Source: Amaurobius ferox
Taxonomy: Eukaryota; Arthropoda; Arachnida; Araneae; Amaurobiidae
Length of the DNA: 64,000 nt
Assembly: GCA_951213105.1 (NCBI GenBank)
Contig: OX578146.1
Span: forward strand, 112,944,127 to 113,008,126
Direction: 5' to 3'
The notes under the pieces are model-generated. The model was not told where the DNA came from and did not search any database. It saw only the letters and a list, made by a program, of their open reading frames with translations. A program made the translations under genes and the position numbers. Shown here piece by piece: positions 44,506 to 56,578 of this stretch (the stretch's first letter is position 1; every line of letters starts with the position of its first letter).

Positions 44506-44878
44506 TTCGAAATTTGAATTACAATGTTATCCCAAGTCATTTACAAAATTTGAATAATGTTATCACAAATCACTTTTCCAAAATTTGAATTATAATGTTA
44601 TCACAAATTCACTTTTTCAAAATTTGAATTACAATGCTATCATAAGTCACCTATTCAAAATTTGAATTAAAATGCTATCATAAGTCACATTTTCAAAATT
44701 TGAATTAAAATGTTATCACAAGTCACCTTTTCAAAATTTGAATTATGTTATCACAAGTCACATTTTCAAAATTTGAATTATGTTATCACAAGTCACATTT
44801 TCAAAATTTGAATTATAATGTTATCACAAGTCACTTTTTCAAAATTTGAATTATATTGTTATTACAAAGTCACTTTTA
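44506..44878. repeat. Satellite-like array of ~36-bp units, about ten copies
   Basis: Units read TTCAAAATTTGAATTA(T/A), AATGTTATCACAAGTCAC with small indels (some units lack AATG). Contiguous units without spacers. Not within a recognised element. Confidence 0.9.
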
Positions 44879-45129
44879 AGATAGTAGAAAATAATACTTT
44901 CCCTAATATTGATAGTCATTTTCCCCAAAAGAATGATCTAGCTCAAATGAAATAAAGTGGAACAATTAAACGGAAATCAGAACTAATTATTTTGAAGCAG
45001 ATTGAATTATACAAAGCTGCTTTTATTATATCCCTCATCCCCACTTGTAATTTCCAATGAAAATGAGAATATCACATTTTATGAAATTTTTTTAATTTCC
45101 CTTCTTCCATAATTTTCCTGCTTCCATTT

Positions 45130-45385
45130 TTTTTAATTTCTAGAACGGGTCATAATAACTGTACGAAATAGTTTTAATTGATTTTTGTTTAAAATTAGGG
45201 AAACAAATTCTAAAATCTCTATTGAACGTGTCGTAATAACTTTAAAAAATAGTTTTAATTCATTTCTGCTTAAAATTAGAAGAACAATTTAAAATCTCAA
45301 TGGATCACAAAAACTTAAAAAAATAGTTTTAATTCATTTCTGTTTAAAATTACTTAAAAACGCGCTCATGATTTGTGGACATAAC
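45130..45385. repeat. ~85-bp tandem repeat F, three units
   Basis: Three degenerate units, each with TCT(A/C)..GAACG(G/T)GTC, ATAATAACT, AATAGTTTTAATTCATTTCT and TAAAATTA. The last unit ends CTCATGATTTGTGGACAT as at 44035-44050, so the locus at 43925 is a separate single unit. Confidence 0.6.
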
Positions 45386-46964
45386 GGTAGGAACAATCGC
45401 TCCTGAGTTATCAAATTTACCGCTATTTTCAGAATCAGAACTCAAATTTTAAGATTTTCGTAGCATTATTTCTTTATGGAAAAAAGAATATAATTTCTAG
45501 AATAATAATAGTATGGGAGAAATTGATAATTTTAACTACGCTTTGGGTATAATGGTATCGGAACAGGACATATTGACATAGTAATCAAAATGCATCCAAT
45601 ACATCAACGGCAAAAACTTCAACAATGAAATATTTTAAAATAATATCTTTGCTTTTCGAAATCTGAAAAACGTATATATATATATTCGTCATGATATTGA
45701 TTGTGATGCAAGTGGTATCAAACATTGTGAAATTTGAGAGAGTCCAATGGAGATTTACACTTCTGAGATTTTGATCTCAGTTTTGCATTCACACCATCCA
45801 AAATAAATTATTTGATTATTCCATTGACATCTTCGTAAGCGTGAGGAAGAAACCATTTTTGAAGACTCATAAAATCATATTTTTCATTTAAAAATGGTCC
45901 CCAAGTTCTATTCAGCGCTATTTCTATCTAGTTTCTAAATTACACCTTTATAATCAATCTTTAGCAAATCAAAAAGTTTTAAAACGTTAATTTAGTGTGC
46001 TAATCTATATTTCGTGCAGTATGCGACAGATTATTAAAAATAAAAATATCATATGTTAAATTTTGAATGTAATTTTGCATAAGGGTGACTGATTAAAATA
46101 AGGACCACATCAAATCGAGCTCAATGTGACATCAACTGATTTATGAAATGCTATATTCTATTCCGAATTTTGCTTCCTTTGAATTTATTGCGTTCCATTC
46201 TTTATCAATGTTTACAGAAATGCAAAATTGAGAAAGGATTATTTTGTAAATTAAAATAACCGAGACAAATCGCGAATTTAATTAAGAATTTGAACATTTC
46301 CAATCTTGTGGGATTTCGAAATCAATATTTTGGACGGTATTCCATAGTTATCATCCCGACTCAGACATTACATTTAAATTGCCACAATAAATCCCATACA
46401 TGCATAATATATATGAAATTGCAATTCCTATTCGTGCATAAATCATAATCTGTGAAACAAATATAAAGTATATTTACAGCTCAATGAGAATCAAAGTCAA
46501 CTACGCGAATAGAAATATTGAATACAAGTTTCCCATTATCCTGTCTTGTGCAAATTCAAGACTGGCGTTTTAGGTTTGTTGCTTACAGATCGTTTTAGAC
46601 TCACGTACGATTTGCACATCTCGTACAAAAAAGGAAAATAAAACACCCCACAGCTACAAACTTTATAAATACAAAGTAAAATTCTACTCACAACTCTTGA
46701 ATTCCATGCTAAATTGCAATCCACATCAATGCGAAGAGCATGTACTTTGATTGAGCTCAAGGTCAAAAGACAGCACGCGCCGAGAACTTCGCGGGGAAAC
46801 AAAATTTGCATAATTTTCTTTTCTTGGGAGGATCGCGAAGAGTTAAATCCTAAATAGATTAAAAATGTAGAAGCGGTTTCAGTTTGGAACATTTAATGCA
46901 AAATAAACGCAAGACTTCCCAATTTAAAAGGGTATTATATAGTACACTACACATAAAAAAATCT
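45386..46964. other. Unassigned AT-rich stretch
   Basis: No gene or repeat recognised. The 118-codon minus-strand frame at 46536-46892 has no recognisable motif. Confidence 0.45.
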
Positions 46965-46977
46965 AATGCGTCTAGCA

Positions 46978-47450
46978 ATGAAATATCTGATGTGAACAAC
47001 AGTACATGATTTTCCGCACAGACACATATTCATTTTATTTTTATTTTTTTCATAATTCATTAAATTGAGCATTCATTAAATCAGCACCAGGAAAACCCAC
47101 AAGTGACGTATCTATTAAATTTTGTGAAATTTGGTTAATTAGTTTTTTTTAGATAGAACGTATACATACGATTTTTGCGGTCTATTTCGCAAAAAAGATA
47201 GGTTCTCTTTTTCCGAAGCATACCAAAATCTAATCAGCTCCAGGGTAATCCTCAAATGACTTATCTACAAATTTGGTGAAATTTGGTTAATTAGTCCTTG
47301 ATTTAGAGTTGATACACACATTGCACAGACAGACACACAAGCACACACACAGACACACATACATACACACAGAGACATAGACGTCACGCTAAAAGTAGTT
47401 GTTTCGTGTTCTAAAGGTAAAAATAGCTTAAATAGGTAAAAAGAGTGTTT
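46978..47450 (-). mobile_element. Decayed family A element inside a Tc1 remnant
   Basis: Reverse orientation: TATCTGATGTGAACAACAGT at the start, then two copies of the internal segment (TTTTGTGAAATTTGGTTAAT and TTGGTGAAATTTGGTTAATT), CGATTTTTGCGGTC, a mixed CA microsatellite (47320-47375), GACGTCACGCTAAAAGTAGT and TTTCGTGTTCTA. The hairpin is not preserved. Tc1-like sequence resumes right after it at about 47461. Confidence 0.6.
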
Positions 47451-47460
47451 TCGTGTTCTA

Positions 47461-47855
47461 GGCCCTTGGAAGAGCTATCTTTACTAGTTTAATACCTTCA
47501 ACTCATCATCTCCAAGAGCTGAAAACTGTCCTACAGGAATGACAGTTATTACCCTCTGCTGCACAGGATCACCTGATTGGAGGGATGGAACATCGATGCC
47601 AACTTCGTGTCAAAGTCAGTGGCGGTTACATACTATATTAAGGCATGTTTAGTGGATTTGTGCAGCATAAAAACATTTTTCTAATGTACTTAAAGGGTAA
47701 AAAAATATATGTATACATATTTTCTTTAATTTCGTCATTATACTTCTGAAAATATTACTAAAATGGCTATTTTATTGTCAATTTTGGAGTCAATCAAATC
47801 AGAACGTTTTGAGTTATGTTGGATTTACTGACGCGTGCTTAACTTTATGAAAGCA
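47461..47855 (+). pseudogene. Tc1-like transposase 3' end remnant
   Basis: Sequence from GGCCCTTGGAAGAGC onward aligns with 55868-56290 (CTCCAAGAGCTGAAAACTG, CCTCTGCTGC, GATGGAACATCGATGC, CAAAGTCAGTGGCGGTTACA, ACTTAAAGGGTAAAAAA, GTCAATCA, GGATTTACT). Translated, it gives the last ~50 residues of a Tc1 transposase (LQELKTVLQE, then a QLRVKVSGGYILY-like end) plus the 3' non-coding end. The DDE core is missing here. Its left side is a decayed family A copy, and its right side is immediately followed by the TA-flanked element at 47861. Confidence 0.65.
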
Positions 47856-47860
47856 ATATA

Positions 47861-48608
47861 CAGGGTGTCCCCAAAAGATTGAAACGCGCTTTAATTCTTT
47901 ACCTGTTGGAGATAAGTGGGCAATGAAAATTGCAAAAATGTTGAAAGTAAGGTAGGCAATAAGACTACGTTAATGAAATGATCCTCCCATTAATTTTCAA
48001 AAAGTTACACTTTTTAATTTTTGAAAATTGAACATTGTGAATGGGAACCATATATCAAATTAGAAATGTAAATTTGTGACATATCACAAAAAAGATAAAA
48101 CTGGATGATAATGCATAGGAGACATTTTTGCGAATTCCGCATAGGCTCATGATACAATCACGGATTCTTAAGTACTTTTCAATAACTAAGTACTTTTTCA
48201 ATAATTAAGTACTTTCAAGTACTATTTTTATCTAAACAATTAACATCGTCAATTTGTATATGATCCCTATTTTCACTGATGAAACAGCCTTTCATATGGT
48301 ACGGAAAAGTGGCATAAGTCAGATTTTTTCCTTTATTATAATTCAGTTGATTTTAAAGATATAGATATGCGGTTTTTTTAATGATCTTGCTGCATTAAAA
48401 ATAAAAATTTTTTGATTGACCAAATTTGTCTAAGGGGGTCGTATAAAATTTTAAAAAGTGTAACTTTTTGAAAATTAATGGGAGAACTATTTCATTAACG
48501 TAGTCTTATTGCCTACCTTACTTTCAACATTTTTTCAATTTACATTACCCGCTTATCTCCAACAGATAAAAAATTAAAGCCCGTTTCAATCTTTTTTGGG
48601 ACACCCTG
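47861..48608. mobile_element. TA-flanked mariner-type MITE with 157-bp inverted ends
   Basis: Left end CAGGGTGTCCCCAAAAGATT (47861-48017) is inverted at the right (48452-48608; minus strand CAGGGTGTCCCAAAAAAGAT) over about 157 bp at high identity. TA flanks both sides (47859-47860, 48609-48610). CAGGGTGTCCC-type ends with TA target are common among mariner-derived short elements. The 434-bp centre has no transposase. Confidence 0.85.
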
Positions 48609-48610
48609 TA

Positions 48611-49677
48611 TATGTACCGTATGGCCATAAGTTTGTGTATATTCATTTTAACTGAATAATTATAAGTATTAGAAGTATTTTATTTTTAATTTGGTAGTTA
48701 ACATTAAACAAATTATTTCGTTTAATGACAAATTTTCTAAAAAACAAAATATTCTACCACATTTCAGTTGATTACATCATTATCCTATCTGAGATATACG
48801 GGGAAAAAGGGAGGAAAATCCCATTCCAAAAGTTTCCGTTGTTATCAGTGGCCCCTAAATTGACTGTAAATGCCACCATTGTCATAAAAGAGAATGGAAG
48901 AAACAGAATTCATCTCATTTCACTTTTTTCGATTTTCCGAGATTTCTTTTTTTTACGTTATGTAGGAGAGCGAATTTTTTCTCACTTGAAATAGAAATGC
49001 GGTATATATTATGATAAATATAAGAGAACTATTTATGGCGTATACAGTTTGCTATTGTTTAGAAAAAATTGCAAATATTTTTATTTCATTCTTTTTACTA
49101 TAGCAAATTTATCCAGAGCATCATTGACACAAACTTGTTGACTAAAAATTATGGTTTACAGCTAATGGTGTCTTTAGGCAATTCATTTTAAACATAAAGA
49201 ATGCGCAGTAATATATAAAAATATTATATTTAGAAAAAATAATAAATGCGGAATAAGAATTAATGATCCGAAAAAGAAGAATTGATTTTGAATGAAAATT
49301 TCAAATTAATAAAATTTGAAATGTAAAATACACATAAATAAATATATTAAATTAAGTGTCCATTATAGTGAAGCATGAGAAATCCCCAAATATCCTTCCA
49401 TTTTGAACTACGGTGCAAAAATCATATGCTCCTTCTTAAAGGTTATCCCATGCTTTTTCATGTATGTCATCCTGGCCCATACATTTCGATTTCCCTTTAC
49501 AAAAGTTACGATTTTTCTTTGGTTTTGATTTTTATCTTCTGTTTATAACTTTAATTCAGTTTCATTATTTTGCAAATGCTACTCAAATGAAGAAAACTGC
49601 AAAAATTTCCGCATGAAAGACGTGCAGATCAGAATTAGTAACATTAGTAACATTGTACGATGAAATAGTAAAAATCA
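48611..49677. other. Unassigned AT-rich stretch
   Basis: No gene recognised; the 89-codon frame at 48725-48994 has no motif. Confidence 0.45.
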
Positions 49678-49945
49678 CTATTTCATCGCTAAGTCCGAAA
49701 TATCGCTAAATGCGGGTTCATTATAATAAGCTGATTTCACTGTACATCTATTTAAAGCGCGCATTTCCATATTATAATCTCACTAGCAATCCTAACAATT
49801 ATATTTAAGTTAACATCACAGTTTCCTCGCTAAGTCCGAAATCTCGCTGAATGCGAGCTTGGTTATAATAAGCTGATTTCACTGTACATCTATTTAAAAC
49901 GCTCATTTCCATTTTATGATCCCACTAACAATCTCGATATTACAT
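49678..49945 (-). repeat. Duplicated pogo-like element end
   Basis: The minus strand reads TACAGTGAAATCAGCTTATT, ATAATGAAC, GCATTTAGCGATATTTCGGA, CTTAGCGA, an end of the CAGTGAAA..TTATAA..CGAAC kind seen in pogo/mariner-type elements. Two diverged copies lie about 150 bp apart (49686-49745 and 49832-49890), each followed by a CTATTTAAA(G/A)CGC(G/T)CATTTCCAT block. No facing end was found, so these are partial. Confidence 0.5.
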
Positions 49946-50822
49946 TGCTTTCAGTTGCGACAGAAATTTATTTTCATAATATTACCGTAGACAGAAAAAT
50001 TTTTAAACGTTAGAAGCGTAACCTAAGAGTTATGACTGCGTTTGCTCTGCCTCCTTACTCCCAAGTGAAGTTAAATTAAAGGCCTGTCAGTGTACAGCTA
50101 ACAAGTGGGCGTTCTGTACAAATGATGACCATACACTTGGTCAGGTGAACAACGAACATCGTTTGTCATTTCTTCTCTAGAATACCAGCGCACTTCGTCT
50201 CTGCTGGACACTTCATTAATATGTTTTCTGGCAGGTCCTATAAGAATTGAGCTCTTCTATTTATAAATTTAAGTGCGTTTCAACTTAAATTTGACAGGAT
50301 TGTTGTATTACAAATTCTAAAATTGAAAATATTTTTAACGAAACAAATAATTAATAAAAGTTTAATAAGTGATGGCACATAAGAAAGAGGGTCCAATCGA
50401 CGGAAATTTCAGAATTGAGTTTAGGGCTTTGTTAAGTACTGCTTTTCAGGCTGATTCTAAAAATTAAAACTGCATGTCTTTACGATGATTACAACTTATC
50501 TTACACATTTTGCATTATTAATCAAACTAGAGCATTAAAACAGAGAAAAATAGATTGAAAGTTTTGGGGTTGATACTAAGATTGACTGCTTTAAACTCCA
50601 ATGGTTTAAATCTCTGTTTAAACAATTTTTCTGTATTTAAACCATGGTTTTTCGGGACTTTTTTTCACAACCTGTTTTTTTACAATCCTCGTTGATAAAA
50701 GGAAATTATTTCTTGGAGTTAGCAACATGGGGAACATATCAAAAATGTTTGCCGTATTTGGGGAAAAATTGGCTATCTAAATCTACTGAAAACTAGAATA
50801 CGGTACAGTTGTAGGTATAGTG
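49946..50822. other. No recognised feature
   Basis: AT-rich with no recognised gene or repeat. Confidence 0.45.
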
Positions 50823-51567
50823 CACTGTTAAAAATGGGTATTAAAAAAAATAGTACTCATTTTCGAGCATGCTTATAATAGCTCCGAGTAATCATGTTTC
50901 AATTTTGAAAAACGCATGTACCCATTTTTTAGTATATCAAAGAATTAAATTTTAAGCATATTTAGGTTCAAATTGTAAATACTGTGTACTCATTTATGAG
51001 TATGGGAGAATCAATTTTAAGCCTAATTGTAAAAGTTACGTACTCATTTATGAGTATATAGAAGAATCACTTTTAAGCATAATTGTAAATACTATGTACT
51101 CATTTTTGAGTATATGAGAGATTAAATTATATTTTTATTTTTCAATTATACTTTTAAACTAAATAAATGACGGATGACAAACAGCACATATGCATGACAA
51201 GCAATGAGTATTGCGTGTCCGTATTCTACCGCCACTTAGAGAAAACACACACAACCGCATAGCACCGCACACGAAATATATACATCCGCCATCGTAATTC
51301 TTATGATATAGTTCTTTAATTTCAAGGCTATAACCTTTATTCTTAAATATTTGCAAAAAAATTTCAGAATTATAATTGTACATTTATTACACGATGTTTA
51401 ATGAAATCAAATTGAAATAATACGTTTATTTACTGAAGTACTCATTTTCAAGCAAGTACGGTTACTTATATTTCAGTATGTCACCTACTCGTTTATGGTG
51501 CCATTGTACTCAAATAAAAACGATCACGTGGAAGTTTTCGTTTTCATGTCCTTTATTTTTTACAGTG
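50823..51567. mobile_element. Inverted-repeat element with 62-bp internal tandem units
   Basis: CACTGTTAAAAAT at the left and CACTGTAAAAAAT at the right (minus strand) form short inverted ends 745 bp apart. No target duplication is clear, so the superfamily is open. The left half (about 50860-51120) holds four to five degenerate 62-bp units, each with TACTCATTTATGAGTA, itself palindromic, and TTTTAAGCATAATTGTAAA. No coding sequence. Confidence 0.5.
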
Positions 51568-51892
51568 TGGCTGTATACCACTTAATTCCAGAAGTAAAGA
51601 AAATATCGACAACTGGGCCGTTTTCTTGTACATCACATATATAAATTATTTATTTAATTAATACTTAAACCTGGTAAAGACAGGAAAATTACCACTCTTC
51701 AAGAAAATAATTGAGACTTTTCTTTAATGGGCTTTATTTTGTCTAATGTCGAAAATATTCATCTTTTAGGCTCTCCCCTGTTTCTCGCACCAGGATAAAA
51801 AATCGAAAAGGCGATTCTATGTTCCGTAGCCGACACTGTAAATGTGCAAATATTTAGTATTTTAGGTTAACAGGAGGAATGTTTCTGGAGTT

Positions 51893-51945
51893 TATTGTTG
51901 AGACCCTGACCGTTCGACCTACCAGAAAGGGGCTTCTGGAGGTTG
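51893..51945 (-). mobile_element. SINE tail fragment, minus strand
   Basis: The minus strand reads TTTCTGGTAGGTCGAACGGT, CAGGGTCTCAACAA, the tail of the tRNA-derived SINE. Only the tail is present. The 144-codon frame at 51879-52313 starts within it, which argues against that frame being a gene. Confidence 0.65.
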
Positions 51946-52162
51946 AACATGCTTTTCAAAAACACCATTTTTTCTGCTCCAGGAGGAGGAATTCAAATAT
52001 TCGGCTCGTTGAGTTTTGTCCCATAGATGATACTATGCATAAGCAAATATTTTACCATCTGGGTCAACGCGGGGAGGTGCTTCTGCTAGACATGAAGTGG
52101 CATTTAAAAAGAACTCCATTTCTGTATGTGTGTCCGTTCAGTGTGTGTGGGGCGCTCCATAC

Positions 52163-52228
52163 GAGAGTACCATACACACAAGGTTGGGCCATGCCACACA
52201 CACAAGGTTGGGCCTTGCCACACACACG
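52163..52228. repeat. Minisatellite with CACACACAAGGTTGGGCC units
   Basis: About two and a half units of 22-24 bp (ACACAAGGTTGGGCCATGCC). Confidence 0.75.
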
Positions 52229-52315
52229 TAGCTTTCCCCACCCCTCTTTCTCTTTCTCAAAAGATGTATTTCTGTTGAAATCACGAAAGTCTACGGAAAC
52301 AGTGCTTTATTAATT

Positions 52316-54790
52316 AGATTAATTATGAAAATGTTGAAAATTAACATTTGTTTTTGCAAACAATTTCTTTAAATGAAGTAAGGACTATTTTTAAATATGT
52401 ACTATACAAATTACCCAGAAATATTTCCTATATCTTCTAACTTTATATGCGAATCTCTCCAAATATATGCAACAGATTTATAAATACATAACCTTGTGTT
52501 CAAGCAGCAGCAATAATCATATTTTTTCCAGACATAAATTTGACTTGCAGGTTTTCACTGGAAATTTTCAAGATACGAACGCAAGCAACTGAAGCTAAAA
52601 TGCATTTCCATTAAAATGGGGGGGGGGGGGGGAGAAAGGATCTAAAAAACGTTCCATCTGTTTTTCTACATCCTGTGCAATTTTGTTTTCTCTTTACCGC
52701 TGGATTTAAAAGGCCGTAATATTTTTCCTCCTCCCCACAAAATATTCTTTTGAACACAAATATAAAAGATGGAATCATAAATTTTCAATACTAATGAATT
52801 TAGAGACACGCAGCGCAGTTTCTAAAACTTCCTGAAATGTTGTCAGGAGTGGATTTTTCTTGTGATTGCCATTTTCTTCCGAATGCATCTGTCAAGATAA
52901 AGTGTTTATTTATTGTCGTTGCGATATGCTCAAGACATTTATTGTTAGATATGACTGGTTAGTTTTATTGTATTGATTAAGTGATACATATAATTAGTTA
53001 TTTATTACAAATATGAATATGATTAACCTCTAACTTACGAAACCAAAAAATGGCACAATATTTTTAAATTCCTGATAATAAAATGTTATTTCTGGTAGTT
53101 AAATACTATTTCTCCACTCCACTTTTTATACATTCAGATTCCATTTAGTTTCACTTTCATCACAATCATTATTAGAGAGAAAACTGCACGTTTCTGATTT
53201 TGTACCCATGTTATTTAAAAATATTTGATAAAGATTTTTAACATTTATTTTTTCAAGTTGGCAACAGTTTTGTGACGCCAATAGACTGAATTCTTTTGGT
53301 TTATATCAGGATGGCGTGCACAATTTCGTCAGTCTAAGATTTGTAAACTCTTATAAGGTTTCTAAATATCCATTTAGTTAATTCTTCAAATGGACCAATA
53401 TACTAATCAATGTACTAATTTACGCCAGTACTCTCCGCTTCGATTAAATTAAAGCCTAAACTTTTTTTTGACTAATCTGAAACAAAAAGTAATAAATATT
53501 ACAACTTATGAAATTGTCATACACGGTGTACACAACTTCACCATGGTTGAAATTGCATACAAGGTTTAATTCAAACGTACAACTAAGATATACTCTACAG
53601 AAAATACGAAATATTTGTTTTATTATCTCTGCAGTTGGAGGGAGCAGATTGAAATAGATCTTTCTTAATCACAGTAGCTCTGCTGGTGATGGCTTTTCCA
53701 GTTTTTCTAGATGGTTGAATCTTACGAAAAGTACTAAGCATAGCCTCGAAATGAAGTTTCACTTTGATGACAACAGTAGCAGAAGTAAGTATCTATGTCG
53801 TGCAGAGTAGTCACTTTTCTTTCATACTTTTGATGTTACTGGATGGATATACAACATCAGAAAAACTTTCTCCAGTATTGAAATTGCAAACAAAGCAACC
53901 GCACTCGTTTATGATAAATAACTAAGCACATAGACAATAAAAAAAATCTAATTACGGTTACAAATACAGCAGATGGCCTGGAGTTAGTTCAATGCCACAT
54001 TAACATTAATGTCATGACATTTATGATTCATAAGTTATAGGACGTTCTTGCCGAGTACAAAGTAAGATCGACTTTGTCGCTTATAACAAAAATAACTGCT
54101 GCTCATAAGAATGCCGCACTTTGTGACTGACACGTTGTGAACCAAAGCTCCTCCTACAGACTGTACACTTATGTCATCTAGTGGATCTTATTTATTTCGT
54201 TTTTCATGAATTCATTATGAGCGGCGAAATTATAAATATTGGCGAAACATCTATCTTATTTGAAAGAAAACCTATTTTAATACCATTTACATTCCTCACG
54301 AAATTTATGTTCATCCTTCCATTCTGTTCATACATCCAATTTTCAAAAATTATTTGCTCCCCTCCCATGTCGCCAGGGTAGTGCACCCAATGATTATTAT
54401 CTATGAAATAGAAACATAACAAAAACTACAGACATTTCTCAGTTATATTTGTGAAAATTGTATTATAATGGCATTAATTTTAATTCATTCCGCATATTGT
54501 GTAAAAAAAATATTTCAAAAAGCTCAGAACAAGATCGTCCTCTATTCCTATAAAATAATATTAGGCAAGCTAAATTTCGGTCGACAAATGTTATAATAAG
54601 AAATTCACTACAGAAACACGAAACTTGTGTATTTAAACATATATTTACGTGCAATAATGTCGATTTACGAAAAGGAACATAATACTGCATTACGTTGTTT
54701 AATTCAAAAGCCAATGCGGATTTGAAACAAGCAACACTGCGGTTAAGCTGTTAGATGCCCGATCACTATTACACTGCCTTCTAAAGTTGA
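52316..54790. other. Unassigned AT-rich stretch
   Basis: About 2.5 kb without a recognised gene. A run of about 15 G lies at 52618-52632. Small direct repeats only. Confidence 0.45.
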
Positions 54791-54794
54791 TAAA

Positions 54795-55095
54795 GACCTG
54801 ATATAAATTCTCAAATAGCGAACGCATCCGTGCATATTATTGGGTGAAACTTACTGTTATCGTCAATGGGGATATGTAAATATCAAATAATGTTTCTAAT
54901 AGTGATTTGCTGCTTGAACAATATGAAAATTGGGTGTAAGGTTAAAACGACTCCATTGCGCCCAAGAGTTTCAATGGTCAAAGAAAATTTGTCGAAGAGA
55001 GTCAAAGTTGCTTTTGGATAATATTAGTTTTGTTATGGCACAAAGTATATGTTTGGCAGATTCTCAACACCAGCTTGCTATTGGAAGACATGGCG
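54795..55095 (+). repeat. Dispersed repeat G, copy 2
   Basis: Aligns with 14815-15115 (AAATTCTCAAATAGCGAACG, TGTTATCGTCAATGGGG, CTTGAACAATATGAAAATTG, GCAGATTCTCAACACC). Confidence 0.55.
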
Positions 55096-55189
55096 AAAAA
55101 TAGTCCATTAAGGAAATATCTAATTGCTTTCCTGTGGACCATTCTGTCATAAATCGTTCATATAAATAATTTCAAATAAGTAGGATAGT

Positions 55190-56045
55190 TATCCGTGGTC
55201 ACGTTCCAGGGCGTTTTGGGGCTACAGCATTCTCTGATGACCGGTATATAGCATTACTGGCCAAAAGCAATTAGTGAGCAACCGCACCAGCTCTCCGATC
55301 AAAAGCTACCACAATAATAGGAAAGTCGATATTTGCCAGTACTGTGAAGTAAAGTCTACATACTAAAACACTCTATGCCCGGTTACAACAAATTTGTATC
55401 CCTTTGAGCGCTAAAACCAGAGGAGCATGACTAAAGTGGTGCCATCAGCAAGCGGCTTGGACAGAAGCGCAATGATCCAATCTAACCTTCACAAATGAGT
55501 GACGATTTGCCTTGAGTTCAGACAAGAAACGTGTAAGGGTTGGGTGAGAACAAGGAACATACAACCAGCCTAAAACATCTTTGAACACTACGTCTTTAGT
55601 GTCGTTGTAGTTGTAGTGTTATGGTATGGTCTACACTTCTCTTGGAATATCACAACGATCTGCACGTGTTCACAGGGGGTACTTTGATGGCCGAAAGGTA
55701 TCGGGATCAAGTTCTTGAGTCTACTCTGTGACAGGGTATCGTGTGCAGTGACTGGATATAGTGTGCAGTGACTGGATATCGTGTGCAGTGACTGGATATC
55801 GTGTGCAGTGACTGGGTATCGTATGCAGTGGCAGGGTATTCTCCCGACCTAAACCCCAACAAAAATCTTTCGGATGCCCTTGGAAGAATTTCCCGTCTAT
55901 CCTTCCAACTACTCTCCAAGAGCTGAAAACTGCTCTTCTACAGAAATGGGTTTTGCCCTCTGCTGCGCTTTATCATCTGTTTGAAGGAATGAACCGTTGA
56001 TGCAAAGCTTGTGCCAAAGTCAAGGGAGGTCACATCCCACATTAA
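55190..56045 (+). pseudogene. Tc1-like transposase with catalytic centre replaced by a minisatellite
   Basis: Decayed Tc1-type DDE transposase, plus strand. Near 55200-55290 it reads SDDRYIALLAK, a DNA-binding-region motif of this family. Near 55445-55550 it reads LKWCHQQAAWTEAQ and then LTFTNE-stop-RFALSSDKKRVRVG. The first catalytic motif FTDESRF has thus lost its Asp (to Asn) and carries a stop. Near 55690 RYRDQVLEST matches the region before the second aspartate. The expected QDNA segment is gone, and 55730-55840 is instead a 20-bp tandem array. The third motif follows as YSPDLNPNKNLSDALGR (Glu of the IEH motif changed to Lys-Asn context). The end near 56000-56045 aligns with the remnant at 47461-47855. 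Non-functional many times over. Confidence 0.75.
55730..55840. repeat. 20-bp minisatellite, about 5.5 units
   Basis: Units read GACTGGATATCGTGTGCAGT with single changes; the outer units read GACAGGGTATC and GGCAGGGTATT. It sits exactly where a Tc1 transposase should encode the second aspartate region. Confidence 0.95.
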
Positions 56046-56290
56046 GCGTTGTTTAGTTTGTTTGTATAGTACACAAAACTTGTTTCCGGATGCACTAAGT
56101 GTAAGCACTTTTCCAGATGTACTTAAGTATCAGCACTTAAAGGGTAAAAAATACATCCGAAAATATATTTTTTATTTCATTATTATACTCACGACGAATA
56201 TATTACTCAATTAACTACATTCTTGTGAAATATAGAGTCAATCATAGCAAAATTTGTTTAGTTATACCGGATTTACTACTGCGTGCGTAA
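56046..56290 (+). other. 3' non-coding end of the Tc1-like element
   Basis: Aligns with 47640-47855, so it is part of the same transposon family. A CAGATGTACTTAAGTATCAG region holds a small internal duplication (GTAAGCACTT / TATCAGCACTT) absent from the other copy. Terminal inverted repeat not identified. Confidence 0.55.
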
Positions 56291-56578
56291 GTTTTGCAAG
56301 TTAGTGCGTAGAATGATCAAAAAGGACGATACTATAAGTATAACGGTATCTAACTATAAGTAATCGAAATTTTTTATTTACTTGAATTTAGAAAATCACA
56401 TATAATAAGCAAATATTGAAAACATAACAATGTAGTAGAACTAATAACATAATGGCAGAAAATATGATCACCTAATTTACCATGCGTAATTATATTTTAT
56501 TCAAATGCGTAGTGGCTACATCAGTCGTGACGTCACGAAACTAACTAGATCTTCAAAGTTATGTCACTATCGGAACTG

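Noticed and set aside
44506..44878. A CRISPR-like array
   Set aside because: Direct tandem units with no spacers; a satellite.
48611..49150. Another Tc1-type inverted pair (AAGTTTGTGTATA near 48630, ACACAAACTTGTTG near 49128)
   Set aside because: The match is about ten bases and has no TA target or family motif; likely chance.
51879..52313. 144-codon frame as a gene
   Set aside because: It begins inside a reverse SINE tail and ends beyond a minisatellite that encodes repeated HTQGWA; no domain is recognisable.
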